A stretch of DNA of 64,000 nt from Glycocaulis albus (GCF_014639075.1 NZ_BMFS01000010.1:46907-110906); one strand, 5' to 3'. Counted from the first letter of the stretch, positions 16,748 through 25,537 are shown. The notes: generated by a model from the sequence alone, not told the origin. Numbers and translations: made by a program.

Positions 16748-17647
16748 ATGAAGTCACCCAACAAGAAAGTTCTGTACGCCAGTGCGGCGGTCCTGATCGC
16801 AGTTCCGGGGTCAATAGCGGCCGCGGCGCTGACGGTGGCCCATCTGTCCCGGCCGGACGGCATGGCGGCTGAAATGACGATTTCCCAGGTGGAAGGGCTC
16901 CTTCCAGGGATTGCTGTCACCAGTGTCAATTGCGAGGCCGTGGCGGGGCTTTGCGAGGTGATCGCGGGCGAAAGGATATTCTATGTCGATCCGCGCCGGG
17001 GCTATGCCTATACGGGCTCGATCTACGATCTCGAAGCGCGAGAGGATGTTACGGCCCGGCGCCGGGAGGCGGTCGTCGGTTTTGCCAATCTTCTGGCCGG
17101 TGACGCCCAGGTGCGCAATGGCGGTCCTGAACGCGTAGCGGGCGGGCAGGGGGCTCAACCGCCTGCGGTGCCGCCGGTACGCGGCGGAGAGGCCGTGGCC
17201 AGTGTCGAGGTGACGCTGCCGCTGGAGAATGCCGTGGTTCATAATGGCGGACAGGGCCTGCCCGTCCTGCACGTCTTCTCCGATCTGACATGTCCCTATT
17301 GCCAGCGACTGCACAATGAGCTGGCCCGCGCGACGGATTTCGAGGTGCGCGAATACTATGTCGACTGGCTTGGCCGGGGAGGGGGCGCACGCGCCGCGCT
17401 GGTACTTTGCGCCGAGGACCGGTCTCAGGCTGCCGACGACATGTACGCCAGCGGTACGGTGTCTGTTTCGCGCGAGCAGGCTGAATGCGCTGCCGAATAT
17501 GGCCCCGTGATCGCGGCCAATACGTCCTTCGCCTCAGGCTTTGGCATGCGCGGGACGCCGACAATGGTGTTTGAGGACGGACGGCGTCTGCCGGGCGGAT
17601 ATATGCCGCTCGAACAGATCACCGCTTTCATCAATAGCGAAAGCTAG
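16748..17647 (+). CDS. DsbC-like periplasmic thiol-disulfide protein of the T4SS
   Basis: A 299-aa protein with an N-terminal membrane/signal segment (residues 9-30), a small N-terminal domain of DsbC type (VEGLLPGIAVTSVNCEAVAGL), a low-complexity linker, and a thioredoxin fold with active site CPYC in FSDLTCPYCQRL. The cis-Pro loop is in MRGTPTMVFEDG. DsbC-like proteins in F-type operons shuffle disulfides in Cys-rich partners such as TraU and TraV-type proteins. It lies between traB and traV as in many F-like systems. Confidence 0.85.
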   Translation: MKSPNKKVLYASAAVLIAVPGSIAAAALTVAHLSRPDGMAAEMTISQVEGLLPGIAVTSVNCEAVAGLCEVIAGERIFYVDPRRGYAYTGSIYDLEAREDVTARRREAVVGFANLLAGDAQVRNGGPERVAGGQGAQPPAVPPVRGGEAVASVEVTLPLENAVVHNGGQGLPVLHVFSDLTCPYCQRLHNELARATDFEVREYYVDWLGRGGGARAALVLCAEDRSQAADDMYASGTVSVSREQAECAAEYGPVIAANTSFASGFGMRGTPTMVFEDGRRLPGGYMPLEQITAFINSES

Positions 17648-17658
17648 GGGAGGGGGCG

Positions 17659-18036
17659 ATGAAGCTGGGTCTCGTATTGAGTGTGGTAGTTGCAGCGGGT
17701 CTGGTCACTGGCTGCAGCACGTTTCGCGGCTCGTCCGTTTCGGGAGAGTGGAGCTGCCGGGCGCTCGGCAACAGCACGTGTGCGGATATTGCGAGCAATG
17801 ACATCGATGTACACGAGGTCAGTGCGGGCAGGATCCATGTCGGGCCACATGGGCCGCTGGTATCGAATGCGCCAGACCGGCCGACTTTCTACGGCCGCCA
17901 GATTTTGCGGGTAACCCTCGCCCCGTGGGTTGATGGCGACGGGCGTTATCATGCCGGCACGACGATTTTCGCCCCTTACGGCGACGAGCAGTGGGCGGCA
18001 CCTTCCAGTGCGCGCGCTCCTGGCCGGGAGCGTTAG
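17659..18036 (+). CDS. traV: TraV, outer-membrane lipoprotein of the T4SS core
   Basis: A 125-aa lipoprotein: the lipobox LVTG-C puts the acylated Cys at residue 19. The mature part begins with SGEWSCRALGNSTCADI, carrying two Cys as in TraV proteins. TraV is the VirB7-like partner that anchors TraK/TraB rings to the outer membrane. It is adjacent to traC, with the traC ATG directly after the stop codon. It is shorter than F TraV (171 aa) but similar to other small homologues. Confidence 0.83.
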   Translation: MKLGLVLSVVVAAGLVTGCSTFRGSSVSGEWSCRALGNSTCADIASNDIDVHEVSAGRIHVGPHGPLVSNAPDRPTFYGRQILRVTLAPWVDGDGRYHAGTTIFAPYGDEQWAAPSSARAPGRER

Positions 18037-20613
18037 ATGCTGGGCGCGGCGTTCGACAGACTCGACGCAGTGCTGGACCGTATTGGCGCAGGCCCGGCGC
18101 TCGATGCTGCCAGCGAGTACCTGCTGGGCGAGCGTATTCCCTCTGATCGGGCCCGCTATCACGCGCGTGCCAGCTCGATAGCGGGCTATCTGCCGTACCG
18201 CACATATGACGAAGAGAACCGCATGTTCGAGAACCTTCATTCGTTTGGCTGGGTGTTGGAAGTCTGGCCCCTGACGGGCGGGGATACCCAAACAGAATCC
18301 ATTATCCAGGGCGTGCTCGAAGAAGCGATGCCCGATGAAGTGCATGTTCAGATTTCGGCTTACTCGTCGCCCTATGTCGGGACGATCCTCGAAAAATGGG
18401 CGGCCCCCCGTGTGAAGCGTGGGGGCGTGATGGAGACGATTGGCCGTCAGCGTGCCGACTATTTCAAGGATATGATCTGGAAGAGCGGTTCTCGCAGCGG
18501 GCCGTATCACGCCAGAGATTTTCGGGTGTTTGTTTCGGCCTCGATGCCGAAGACGAATGCAACACGGGCGATTGCAAGCCTGATTGAGCTGAGGGAGCGG
18601 GTCCAGAAAAGTTTCGATACGCTGGGTCATCCGGCTGAAAGCCTGAACGCGAGCGGCGTGATTTCGCTTGTTTCAGGCTGGCTGAATATGGGCCGGGACA
18701 CGTGCAATCCGGAGGTTGAATACGACCCGCAGAGCTGGGTGTGCGACCAGATGGTGCGCAGCGATAGTTCGATTGAAGTGTTCAAGCCCCGCCTGGAGCT
18801 GGAGAATACGGGCTACGGCGTGCATTCGTATCTGAAGGGAACGCTACGCGCGCGCCAGCTTATGCAATCGCGCAACGAGGTGCGGACCTTCTCGGTGTCG
18901 CGGCTTCCACATGAATCGAGCCAGTCCGTGATCGCATCCCTGCTCGGTGACTGGTCGCAAGATACGATGCGGCTGTCCGGGTCGGTCTGGAAGACCTTGC
19001 AGATCACGTATCTGAGCCGGGAGAAAAGCCAGTCGAAGGCGGGCTTGAGTGCTGCGAAGGCAGGCAGGCAGTTCAGCTCGCCGGTGGCGAAGTTCTTTCC
19101 GGCCGTGCTTGAAAAGGCGCGCGAGTGGCAGGCGGCCAATACCGAGGTGCAGGACGGTGCCCGGCTGGTGCGGTTCTGTTACCAGATCATGGTGCAATGT
19201 CCGCTCGGGGCAGGCGAGGAAGCGGAGCGCAATCTGCGCAATCTCTACCGGACGCGTGGGTGGGATCTGGAGCGTAATGATAGCGCCCACCTGATCTCGA
19301 TGCTGACGCAGCTTCCGATGGGATATGGTGACAATTTCTCGGCCGATCTTGAGAATATGCGCCTGCTGAGGACGGGCCTCACCCGTCACATGCCGGCGCT
19401 TGCGCCGCTGCAGGGGCAGCCGAAGAGTTTTGGCCATCCGCATATGATGCTTATGACCCGGCTTGGTCAGCCTCTGTTCTGGTCTCAGTTCCAGAATGAG
19501 GGCGAGGGCAACCACAATGTGGCCGTAACGGGCGAGTCCGGCTCGGGCAAATCGGTTTTCATGCAGTCGCTCTGCGCGGACGGGCTGGCGGCTGGCTACC
19601 ATGCGATTGTGGTCGATGATGGCCGGTCTTTTGAGACGATGTGCCATCTGCTCGGTGGTGAGCATGTTGTCTTCCGGGCTGACAAGGCGATTTGCGTCAA
19701 TCCGTTCTCACTCGTTAGCGAAAAAGCGCTGACCAGCCATGATGACCGGCTTCAGGCTCTGGATTCGATTGTCCAGGTGATCGAGTTGATGGCGTTTGGC
19801 GAGACCGGGGCTTCGAGAGACGAGCTGGGTGTGATTGACGAGGCGGTTGGCACAGTCTGGGAAAAGAAGGGCCGCAAGGGTTCAGTCGAAGATGTACGCC
19901 AGTATTTGCTGAAGATGAAAACACCAACAGCCGACCTGATTGCGCAGGGCATGAGTCCCTACGGTGTCGGCCGGTACAAGGAGTTCTTCAACGGACAAGC
20001 ATCGCTGACCACACACAACCCGTTCACGGTGTACGAGCTTTCGGATCTGGAGAGCATGAAGGAGCTGCGCGGGGTTATCATCCTGTGCCTGCTCTTCCAG
20101 GTCGATCAGCGTATGAAGATTGGCGGGCGCGGCCAGCGCAAGATGGTGTTCATCGATGAGGCCTGGCAGATGCTGGGCGGCGGGCCTGCGGCCCGGTTTA
20201 TCGAGGGCTTTGCGCGCCGCGCGCGCAAGGAAGGTGGTTCGCTCGTGACCGGCACGCAGTCGGTCAATGACTACTACGCGAATGATGGATCCCGTGCGGC
20301 GTTCGAAAATAGCGCCTGGCGGATCCTGCTGCGCATCAGTGAGGAAGAGGCTGAAGGGCTTCGCTCCTCCAAGCGTCTTTCGATGGATGATGCCACGCTG
20401 GGTACGATCAAGACACTCAAGATGAGCCGCGGCGAGTTCTCCGAAATGCTCATCACCGGACCAGGCACGAAGCTTGTGGCCCGGCTCACCCTCGATCCGT
20501 TCACGGCGAAAGCTTTCTCGTCCAGCCCTGCCGACTATGCGCGGATCCGCGCCGGCGTTGAGGCTGGCCGCGATCTGGCCGAGATCGTGGCTGAGCTGGC
20601 GATGAAGGGATAG
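18037..20613 (+). CDS. traC: TraC, VirB4-like conjugation ATPase
   Basis: An 858-aa cytoplasmic ATPase that starts immediately after traV. The N-terminal half is the TraC_F_IV domain (VLEVWPLTGGDTQTE, then the VFVSASMPK stretch). The C-terminal half has Walker A GESGSGKS and Walker B KMVFIDEAWQMLGG, followed by a TQSVNDYY segment typical of VirB4/TraC. It powers pilus extension and retraction with TraL. The length is close to F TraC (875 aa). No disruption is visible. Confidence 0.95.
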   Translation: MLGAAFDRLDAVLDRIGAGPALDAASEYLLGERIPSDRARYHARASSIAGYLPYRTYDEENRMFENLHSFGWVLEVWPLTGGDTQTESIIQGVLEEAMPDEVHVQISAYSSPYVGTILEKWAAPRVKRGGVMETIGRQRADYFKDMIWKSGSRSGPYHARDFRVFVSASMPKTNATRAIASLIELRERVQKSFDTLGHPAESLNASGVISLVSGWLNMGRDTCNPEVEYDPQSWVCDQMVRSDSSIEVFKPRLELENTGYGVHSYLKGTLRARQLMQSRNEVRTFSVSRLPHESSQSVIASLLGDWSQDTMRLSGSVWKTLQITYLSREKSQSKAGLSAAKAGRQFSSPVAKFFPAVLEKAREWQAANTEVQDGARLVRFCYQIMVQCPLGAGEEAERNLRNLYRTRGWDLERNDSAHLISMLTQLPMGYGDNFSADLENMRLLRTGLTRHMPALAPLQGQPKSFGHPHMMLMTRLGQPLFWSQFQNEGEGNHNVAVTGESGSGKSVFMQSLCADGLAAGYHAIVVDDGRSFETMCHLLGGEHVVFRADKAICVNPFSLVSEKALTSHDDRLQALDSIVQVIELMAFGETGASRDELGVIDEAVGTVWEKKGRKGSVEDVRQYLLKMKTPTADLIAQGMSPYGVGRYKEFFNGQASLTTHNPFTVYELSDLESMKELRGVIILCLLFQVDQRMKIGGRGQRKMVFIDEAWQMLGGGPAARFIEGFARRARKEGGSLVTGTQSVNDYYANDGSRAAFENSAWRILLRISEEEAEGLRSSKRLSMDDATLGTIKTLKMSRGEFSEMLITGPGTKLVARLTLDPFTAKAFSSSPADYARIRAGVEAGRDLAEIVAELAMKG

Positions 20614-20616
20614 GCG

Positions 20617-20904
20617 ATGGGCGCGATCTCCCTTTTGCGTCGGGTCGTGGTCCAGCTGGTCTGGGCCGTGGAATGTATCGCGCTGACTTATGGCGGACAG
20701 ATTGTGCTGCTGCTGCTGGTTACGGGCGGCAATTTGGTACTCGCGTCCGGGCTGCTCGGAAGCTTCCTCACCCATTTCGCGAGCGCCGAAGAAGGCGCTC
20801 GCCTGGCATTTCTCGCCGTGGCCATGCCGGTCTGGTGCGTGTGGCTGGGGATCGTTGTCGCACTGCGTTGGAAAGGAAGGCCGCAATGGCTGAATCAAGC
20901 ATAA
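20617..20904 (+). CDS. Small membrane protein in the tra operon (95 aa)
   Basis: ATG three bases after the traC stop. The product has two to three predicted hydrophobic segments (about 8-45 and 60-82) and little else. It overlaps the start of trbI by 19 bases. Its position corresponds to where small membrane proteins occur in other F-like operons. No family recognised, but operon coupling supports a real gene. Confidence 0.6.
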   Translation: MGAISLLRRVVVQLVWAVECIALTYGGQIVLLLLVTGGNLVLASGLLGSFLTHFASAEEGARLAFLAVAMPVWCVWLGIVVALRWKGRPQWLNQA

Positions 20905-21323
20905 AGATACGCCAGGAGGGCAGGGGACTTCGGGCAGGTCTTCGCCGGGCGTTCGGCGGGATAAACATGGGTGATCTGGCTCTGTGCGGAGCGATCATCA
21001 TTTCAACCGGACTAAGCCTGCTGGCACTCCATGAGAGCCGCCAGAAGCAGGACGAAATGGTGATGGTGTCCTATGAGCAGCTGGCGTCCCTCTTCGCCAG
21101 TGAGATCGTGGGGCTGGTGGCGTCGAGTGAACTGGAAGGGATGACCGATCACTATCTGGTGACGGCCCATAGGCTCACCCAGGAGTTTTCGTCCCGGACA
21201 GGCACTGTCGTCATCGCTTCGGAAGCGGTCGTCGGCCGGGGGAATCGTATGACCGACATCACCGGCTGGGTGCATCGCGAGACAATGCGCGAGATCGGCG
21301 CTGTGAGGCAAAGGGCGGAGTGA
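20886..21323 (+). CDS. trbI: TrbI, F-type transfer protein
   Basis: A 145-aa protein with a short basic N-terminus, one membrane segment (about residues 30-47) and a periplasmic part. The latter matches TrbI_Ftype in length and in the pattern (ASLFASEIVGL, HYLVTAHRLTQEF, VVIASEAVV). In F, TrbI affects pilus outgrowth and retraction. It lies between traC and traW as in F. The chosen ATG is internal to a longer open frame, because the family similarity starts there. Confidence 0.8.
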   Translation: MAESSIKIRQEGRGLRAGLRRAFGGINMGDLALCGAIIISTGLSLLALHESRQKQDEMVMVSYEQLASLFASEIVGLVASSELEGMTDHYLVTAHRLTQEFSSRTGTVVIASEAVVGRGNRMTDITGWVHRETMREIGAVRQRAE

Positions 21324-21802
21324 TGAACCTGTCCTGGCAGATGATCGGCAGGTTCGGCGGGGTCGTTGCGATTGGCTGCGTGTTTGTCGTGATGCTGAAC
21401 GTTCAGCCACGCTGGTATGCCGGTCTGAATCTGTCGGAGAGCTTGCCGCATTGGGCGTTCATCGTTGACCGGGGCGAGCTACCGGGGCGCGGTGAGCTGG
21501 CCGTATTCCCCGCGCCCGAAACGGCAGCTTATCACGGTCTTTTTGTGAAGCGGATCGTGGGCGTTGCGGGCGATCGCATCGAGGTCGAGGGGCGGCGCGT
21601 CAGCGTTGCTGGAGATTGGTCAGGTGCCGCACTGAGCGAAAGCCGCGAGGGCAGGGGGCTTGAGCCGATAGCGCCTGGCATCATTCCTGAAGGTTATGTG
21701 TTCGCGGTCACGGACGCGGTGGACTCCTATGACAGCCGGTATGCCGAGATCGGATTGATCGGTGTGGAGACGATTGTAGGCAGCGCGATACCTGTTCTGT
21801 GA
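21323..21802 (+). CDS. traF: TraF-type S26 signal peptidase of the transfer operon
   Basis: A 159-aa membrane-anchored protein of the S26 (leader peptidase/RP4 TraF) family. The region NLSESLPHWAF contains the Ser-x-Pro catalytic box, and LFVKRIVGVAGD contains the catalytic Lys with the usual GD motif. Such peptidases process the propilin in T4SSs. Its ATG overlaps the trbI stop. It is not the thioredoxin-like TraF of the F plasmid, despite the shared symbol. Confidence 0.82.
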   Translation: MNLSWQMIGRFGGVVAIGCVFVVMLNVQPRWYAGLNLSESLPHWAFIVDRGELPGRGELAVFPAPETAAYHGLFVKRIVGVAGDRIEVEGRRVSVAGDWSGAALSESREGRGLEPIAPGIIPEGYVFAVTDAVDSYDSRYAEIGLIGVETIVGSAIPVL

Positions 21803-21809
21803 GGTGGAA

Positions 21810-22340
21810 ATGGACATGCTGCCAGGACTGGCGGAGCAACCCTTGTGGATCGCGCTCGGGATCTGCGTGGTGTTGATTGTGGTTGCCGCTCGGGCCGGCT
21901 GGCTTCGGCTACCCGTGTCCACTTACGCCTATGAGCGGGTCGATATGTTCCTGAGCCCCGCTGAGCGGCGGGCTTTTTTCTGGCTGACACGCCGCGTCGG
22001 CCGCAATGGGTTCGTCGCCCCCAAAGTGCGTGTCGCCGATCTGATCGCGATCAGGATGAGAGCAGGCAGTCAGAAAGCCTGGTGGCGCGTTTTCAGCCAG
22101 CTGGCGCAGAAGCACGTCGATTTTGTGGTTCTTGATCAGCAGGGAGAGGCCGCTTTTGCCGTTGAAGTCGACGATAGCAGCCATGACCGGCCCGAACGGC
22201 GCGTGCGCGACGAGCTGATCAATGACGTCTTCGGGCAGGCTCGCATCCCGCTTGTGCGGGTGAAGCCGAACCGGCTGCAAGATAGCCGCTTGCTCGAACG
22301 CGCTATCGAGAACCTTGGCCAGCAGAAGAAGGTGGCGTGA
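21810..22340 (+). CDS. DUF2726 protein with membrane anchor, inside the tra operon
   Basis: A 176-aa product (ATG 21810; ATG 21816 is also possible). One N-terminal hydrophobic segment is followed by the DUF2726 signature FLSPAERRAFFWL. A restriction-endonuclease-like core follows, including HVDFVVLDQQGEAAFAVEVDD and IPLVRVKP. That fold often binds or cuts DNA, but activity in this family is unproven. It overlaps traW by one base, so it is probably part of the transfer machinery or protects or processes DNA during transfer. Confidence 0.72.
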   Translation: MDMLPGLAEQPLWIALGICVVLIVVAARAGWLRLPVSTYAYERVDMFLSPAERRAFFWLTRRVGRNGFVAPKVRVADLIAIRMRAGSQKAWWRVFSQLAQKHVDFVVLDQQGEAAFAVEVDDSSHDRPERRVRDELINDVFGQARIPLVRVKPNRLQDSRLLERAIENLGQQKKVA

Positions 22341-22993
22341 TGGGAGCCGGTCTATTGGGAATGGTCATTGCGTGGGCCTTGGCCGGTGTCGCGGTGAACG
22401 AGGACCATGGCGTGTACGGGGAGACCTGGGAGATCGTCGAGCCGGATCTGTTGGAGTGGATCGCGGAGCGGCTGGCCCGGATGGAGGCCGACGGCCGCAT
22501 TGACGCATTTAACGAGCAGGCGGCCGAACGTGCGGAAGCGCGGGTTCGCCGTCCTCCGGCCGTGAGAGGAATCCTTCACGCGGAAGAGAGCGAAAGCTGG
22601 CTCTACGACCCGACGATTCTGGTGGAGGAAGACATCGTGAACCATGAAGGCGTTGCGTTTGCCCATGCCGGCCAGGAGGTCAATCCGCTCGATACGATCA
22701 CGCTGACGCGCAGCTATGTGTTCATAGATGGCGATGATGAAGACCAGGTGCGCTTTGGGCTCGAACGCTACCGCAATCGCGACGGGCTGGTGTCGCTGAT
22801 CCTGGTGAATGGAGAGCCTCTTGATCTCATGGAGCGCCATCAGACGCGCTTCTTCTTCGATCAGGAGGGGGTGCTGACTAACCGGTTCGGCATTACGGCT
22901 GTGCCCGCCTCAATCGAACAGGAAGGCCGCCTCGTGAGGGTGCGCCAGTATGGGCGTGGTGAGTGGCGGGTGATCGACGGAGGCCGGCCATGA
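22340..22993 (+). CDS. traW: TraW, F-type pilus assembly protein
   Basis: A 217-aa secreted protein: short hydrophobic N-terminus, then the TraW-like HGVYGETWEIVEPDLLEWI segment, a basic helical part, and a C-terminal thioredoxin-like region with FFDQEGVLTNRFGITAVPASIEQEG. TraW acts in the periplasm with TraU and TrbC in pilus assembly. Its stop overlaps the traU start. Spacing and order (traW-traU-trbC) match F. Confidence 0.9.
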   Translation: MGAGLLGMVIAWALAGVAVNEDHGVYGETWEIVEPDLLEWIAERLARMEADGRIDAFNEQAAERAEARVRRPPAVRGILHAEESESWLYDPTILVEEDIVNHEGVAFAHAGQEVNPLDTITLTRSYVFIDGDDEDQVRFGLERYRNRDGLVSLILVNGEPLDLMERHQTRFFFDQEGVLTNRFGITAVPASIEQEGRLVRVRQYGRGEWRVIDGGRP

Positions 22994-24006
22994 TGACGCG
23001 TTGGCTGGCTGTATGGATGACAAGCCTCGTGATCGGATTGGCGGGGGCAGGGGCCAGTCATGCACAAAGCCGGTGTGAGGGCGGCTTCGTCAACCCGATC
23101 GGGGATATCTGCTGGGATTGCATGTTCCCTCTCAGTGTCGGCGGGCTGCAGGTGTCGTTGAGCGGAAATGCGCCCGATACCGATAATCCGGCCTTGCCGA
23201 TCTGCCTGTGCTCGATGCCGACGCCGCCATTCGTGCGCATGGGGATAGCGGTGGGTTTCTGGGAGCCGATCCGTCTTCTCGATGTATCCAAACGGCCTTG
23301 GTGCTTTGTCAATCTGGGCGGGATCCGGCTGGATCCGGGCTTCGATATTGGCGACAAGGGCCGCACTTTCGTCGATGGGCGCTGGTCTGGCGGGCAGTAT
23401 CACGTCCACTATTATGTCTACCCGCTCTTCTACTGGCTGGAATTGCTGGCAGACGCGGCCTGCCTTGAACGTGGCCAGTTTGATATCGCCTATATCTCGG
23501 AGCTGGATCCGCTCTGGCAGGATGACGAGCTGAGCTATCTCATCCACCCCGAAAGCATCCTGTTCGGCAATCTTCTGGCGCAGGCGGCGTGCGTGGCCGA
23601 TTGTGCGGCGGTGACGACGACGGGACGCAATGTGCCCGGCATGTATTGGTGCACCGGGTGTCATGGGTCGATCTACCCGATGAACGGCAATATCCAGAGG
23701 GATGCGACACGCGTGCAGGGTGCAGCCCTGGCGGCGGAACGCATGGTCTACAAAATGCACCGCCAGCTGCTGGCTTATCGGACGTCAGGGTCTGCTGCCC
23801 TGTGTCAGCAACAGCTCGCTCCGATCTGGCCGCGCGAGCAATACCGGTTCCAGCTCGTCAATCCCAACCCTCATGTAAGCGGGCCGGGGACGTGCCCGCG
23901 TGTGGGGGTATCGACCGTCATCTATGAGTCCGGCCGGACTTGGCCGGCCACGGGTGAGGATGTTGGCTTCCTGCTTTGGAGGAAAAGAAATTGCTGTGCA
24001 TTCTGA
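22990..24006 (+). CDS. traU: TraU, F-type DNA-transfer protein
   Basis: A 338-aa periplasmic protein with a signal peptide ending in ASHA-QS and the highly conserved Cys-rich TraU body: FVNPIGDICWDCMFPLSV, LPICLCSMP, RVGIAVGFWEP-like and PWCFVNLGG, then more paired Cys downstream (CTGCHGSIYP). Many disulfides explain the DsbC-like gene in the operon. TraU is needed for DNA transfer more than pilus growth in F. Start chosen at the ATG that overlaps the traW stop. Confidence 0.95.
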   Translation: MMTRWLAVWMTSLVIGLAGAGASHAQSRCEGGFVNPIGDICWDCMFPLSVGGLQVSLSGNAPDTDNPALPICLCSMPTPPFVRMGIAVGFWEPIRLLDVSKRPWCFVNLGGIRLDPGFDIGDKGRTFVDGRWSGGQYHVHYYVYPLFYWLELLADAACLERGQFDIAYISELDPLWQDDELSYLIHPESILFGNLLAQAACVADCAAVTTTGRNVPGMYWCTGCHGSIYPMNGNIQRDATRVQGAALAAERMVYKMHRQLLAYRTSGSAALCQQQLAPIWPREQYRFQLVNPNPHVSGPGTCPRVGVSTVIYESGRTWPATGEDVGFLLWRKRNCCAF

Positions 24007-24662
24007 CCATGGGATTGGCGCTGGCGCTGGCTGGAGACGAACCGGCGAGCCCTTTTGATCTGGACGCCGTGGAGCGTATGCGCTCTGGCCTTGAGGCGGC
24101 CCGGGATGCTCAGGGAGAGAGCGCTCGGGAATTTACTGATCGGCTGATGTCATCAGCTGACCGGATTCGCGAGGCGCAAGACGGGACATTCCCCGATAGC
24201 GTCGATCTAGCCCGACAGGGCTCCGGAGCGGCCGGTGAGATGTTTGACGGAGATCTGAACATCGAGCGCATGTTCGAGCCGGACGTGCTGGAAGGTCCGG
24301 TCCTTTACGTGCTCGTGAGCCTTGGGATGCCCGATGAGGCGCTTCGCGGCCTGGTGCGGGAAGCCGACGAACTTAATGGCACGATTGTCATTCGGGGCTT
24401 TTATGGGGGCGACTGGCAGCAGACCCAGGCCCGGATCATGGATCTCTTTGAAGAGGACGAGACGGGCGGGCTGATGATCGATCCGCGGCCGTTTCAGGCA
24501 TTCGGCGTCCAGGCTGTTCCTGCGATCATTCGCGCAGAGCACGGGGTAAGCCCGTGTGGCGATCTGGGTTGCCTTCCCGAGACGCCGCCCCATGACATGG
24601 TTCGCGGGAATATTTCGATCCGTGCAGCACTGGAGATCATGGGGTATTCGCTCAACCAATGA
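23991..24662 (+). CDS. trbC: TrbC, F-type pilus assembly protein
   Basis: A protein of about 223 aa with a TTG start at 23991 placed eight bases after GGAGG. It has a signal peptide, a helical region, then the TrbC_Ftype thioredoxin-like domain (VLYVLVSLGMPDEALRGLV, GTIVIRGFYGG, FQAFGVQAVPAIIR). It works with TraW and TraU in the periplasm. It is the last tra gene here: the expected traN, thioredoxin-like traF, traH and traG do not follow, and defence genes begin within 200 bp. Confidence 0.88.
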   Translation: MLCILTMGLALALAGDEPASPFDLDAVERMRSGLEAARDAQGESAREFTDRLMSSADRIREAQDGTFPDSVDLARQGSGAAGEMFDGDLNIERMFEPDVLEGPVLYVLVSLGMPDEALRGLVREADELNGTIVIRGFYGGDWQQTQARIMDLFEEDETGGLMIDPRPFQAFGVQAVPAIIRAEHGVSPCGDLGCLPETPPHDMVRGNISIRAALEIMGYSLNQ

Positions 24663-24670
24663 AATTATAT

Positions 24671-24689
24671 CGCGTTTTTTGCTGGCAGA
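24671..24689. repeat. Left copy of a 19-bp imperfect direct repeat flanking the CBASS block
   Basis: The 19-bp word here and at 29122-29140 agree at 16 positions, with an identical core TTTTTGCTGGC (24676-24686 and 29127-29137). The left copy lies 8 bp after the trbC stop and the right copy directly after the capP stop, so the pair encloses the defence module. This could mark an insertion event; chance is not excluded. Confidence 0.35.
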
Positions 24690-24698
24690 CCGAAGATT

Positions 24699-24725
24699 GG
24701 AAGTTCGAATCTCTTCTGCGCGCCA
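24699..24725 (+). other. tRNA 3'-end-like fragment, possible attachment remnant
   Basis: GGAAG-TTCGAAT-CTCTT followed by CTGCGCGCCA resembles a T-arm plus acceptor 3' strand ending in CCA. The T-stem has a mismatch and two G-T pairs, and no D or anticodon arm precedes it, so it is not a functional tRNA. Such fragments are classic attachment-site remnants of integrases. Confidence 0.35.
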
Positions 24726-24857
24726 CTTTCTGTTAGACACAACAGAAGGTTGGACAAAATCCAAGAAACTTTGATAGCTAGGCAGCTTGACTAGCAGGGC
24801 TAGACGTAAATCTTAAAAGAAATTATCGGCAGCTTGGCTTCCGGTGAACTTTGAGGA

Positions 24858-25535
24858 TCAACGTGGAGGTTTGCGGAAATTTACTCGTTCTTGTCGGCGA
24901 AGCTCCAACAGCCTCGTTAGAAGGTGGATGGCTTGATTTCGGTCAACTCGTTCGCGTAGCGAAACGAAGTGCGCGTAGTGACAATCACGTAAGCGCCTGC
25001 CAGATCCACATGGGCAGTCCCAATGACCCTTTAGCGACTGAGCGGCGACCGCTTGCAAGTATCGGTCAGCGTGAGTGTCATCCTCGTCTAGACCGAGAAA
25101 ATTCGCAGCAGCCTGCAGGTAGCCGGCCGCACCATGCGCGCGCTCTCCAAAAGGCCACTCGCCGGTTTTCTCGAACACGTGCTGGCTAAGGAAGAAGTTC
25201 CGTAGCGGCCCTTCGCAGAACGCCTTGAAGGACGTATCGGCGCTCGTGGCGCACCATTCTTCCCAGATGCAGGTACAGCAACGACCATTAGCATACATAT
25301 GCCAATCAGGATGGTAGGGAATCCTACCACCCACCTCGCGCACTAGAGGTTCGACCTCAGGATAACTCGTAGCGACCAGCATCTCAATATCGAACGCGTC
25401 GAGCCGTCCTTCCAACGAGGCACCGTCTGAAAGGACGAATTCTCCCTTTGCTACTAGGATCTCACCGGTCTGCCGGAGCCGCAACTTCGGCTGCCGAAAC
25501 GCTAGCGCCCGTTCGAACTCCGCAAAGTCAAGCAT
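24858..25535 (-). CDS. cap2: CBASS E2-like ubiquitin-transfer protein with SEC-C zinc motif
   Basis: A 225-aa protein starting two bases after the CD-NTase stop. Residues 45-95 look like an E2-type conjugating fold: ATSYPEVEPLV, then RIPYHPDWHMYANGRCCTCI, where the Cys cluster at 86-89 occupies the catalytic position of E2-only CBASS proteins. Residues 174-186 form a SEC-C zinc motif (CPCGSGRRLRDCH). There is no E1 or JAB domain and no separate gene for them, so this matches the short type II layout in which an E2-like protein conjugates or primes the cyclase C-terminus. Third gene of the capV-CD-NTase operon. The role is inferred from context and motif. Confidence 0.75.
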   Translation of the reverse strand: MLDFAEFERALAFRQPKLRLRQTGEILVAKGEFVLSDGASLEGRLDAFDIEMLVATSYPEVEPLVREVGGRIPYHPDWHMYANGRCCTCIWEEWCATSADTSFKAFCEGPLRNFFLSQHVFEKTGEWPFGERAHGAAGYLQAAANFLGLDEDDTHADRYLQAVAAQSLKGHWDCPCGSGRRLRDCHYAHFVSLRERVDRNQAIHLLTRLLELRRQERVNFRKPPR

Positions 25536-25537
25536 TC

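Noticed and set aside
17644..18630. 328-codon minus-strand frame across traV and traC
   Set aside because: Both overlapped genes have firm family matches and the antisense product has no recognisable motif.
19882..20898. 338-codon minus-strand frame across traC
   Set aside because: Antisense to the Walker B region of TraC; Arg/His/Gln-rich shadow.
22861..23760. 299-codon minus-strand frame across traW and traU
   Set aside because: Antisense to the conserved Cys-rich traU; no start signal.
24660..24760. Intact tRNA gene after trbC
   Set aside because: Only T-arm and acceptor-like sequence are present; T-stem is mismatched and no D or anticodon arm can be drawn.
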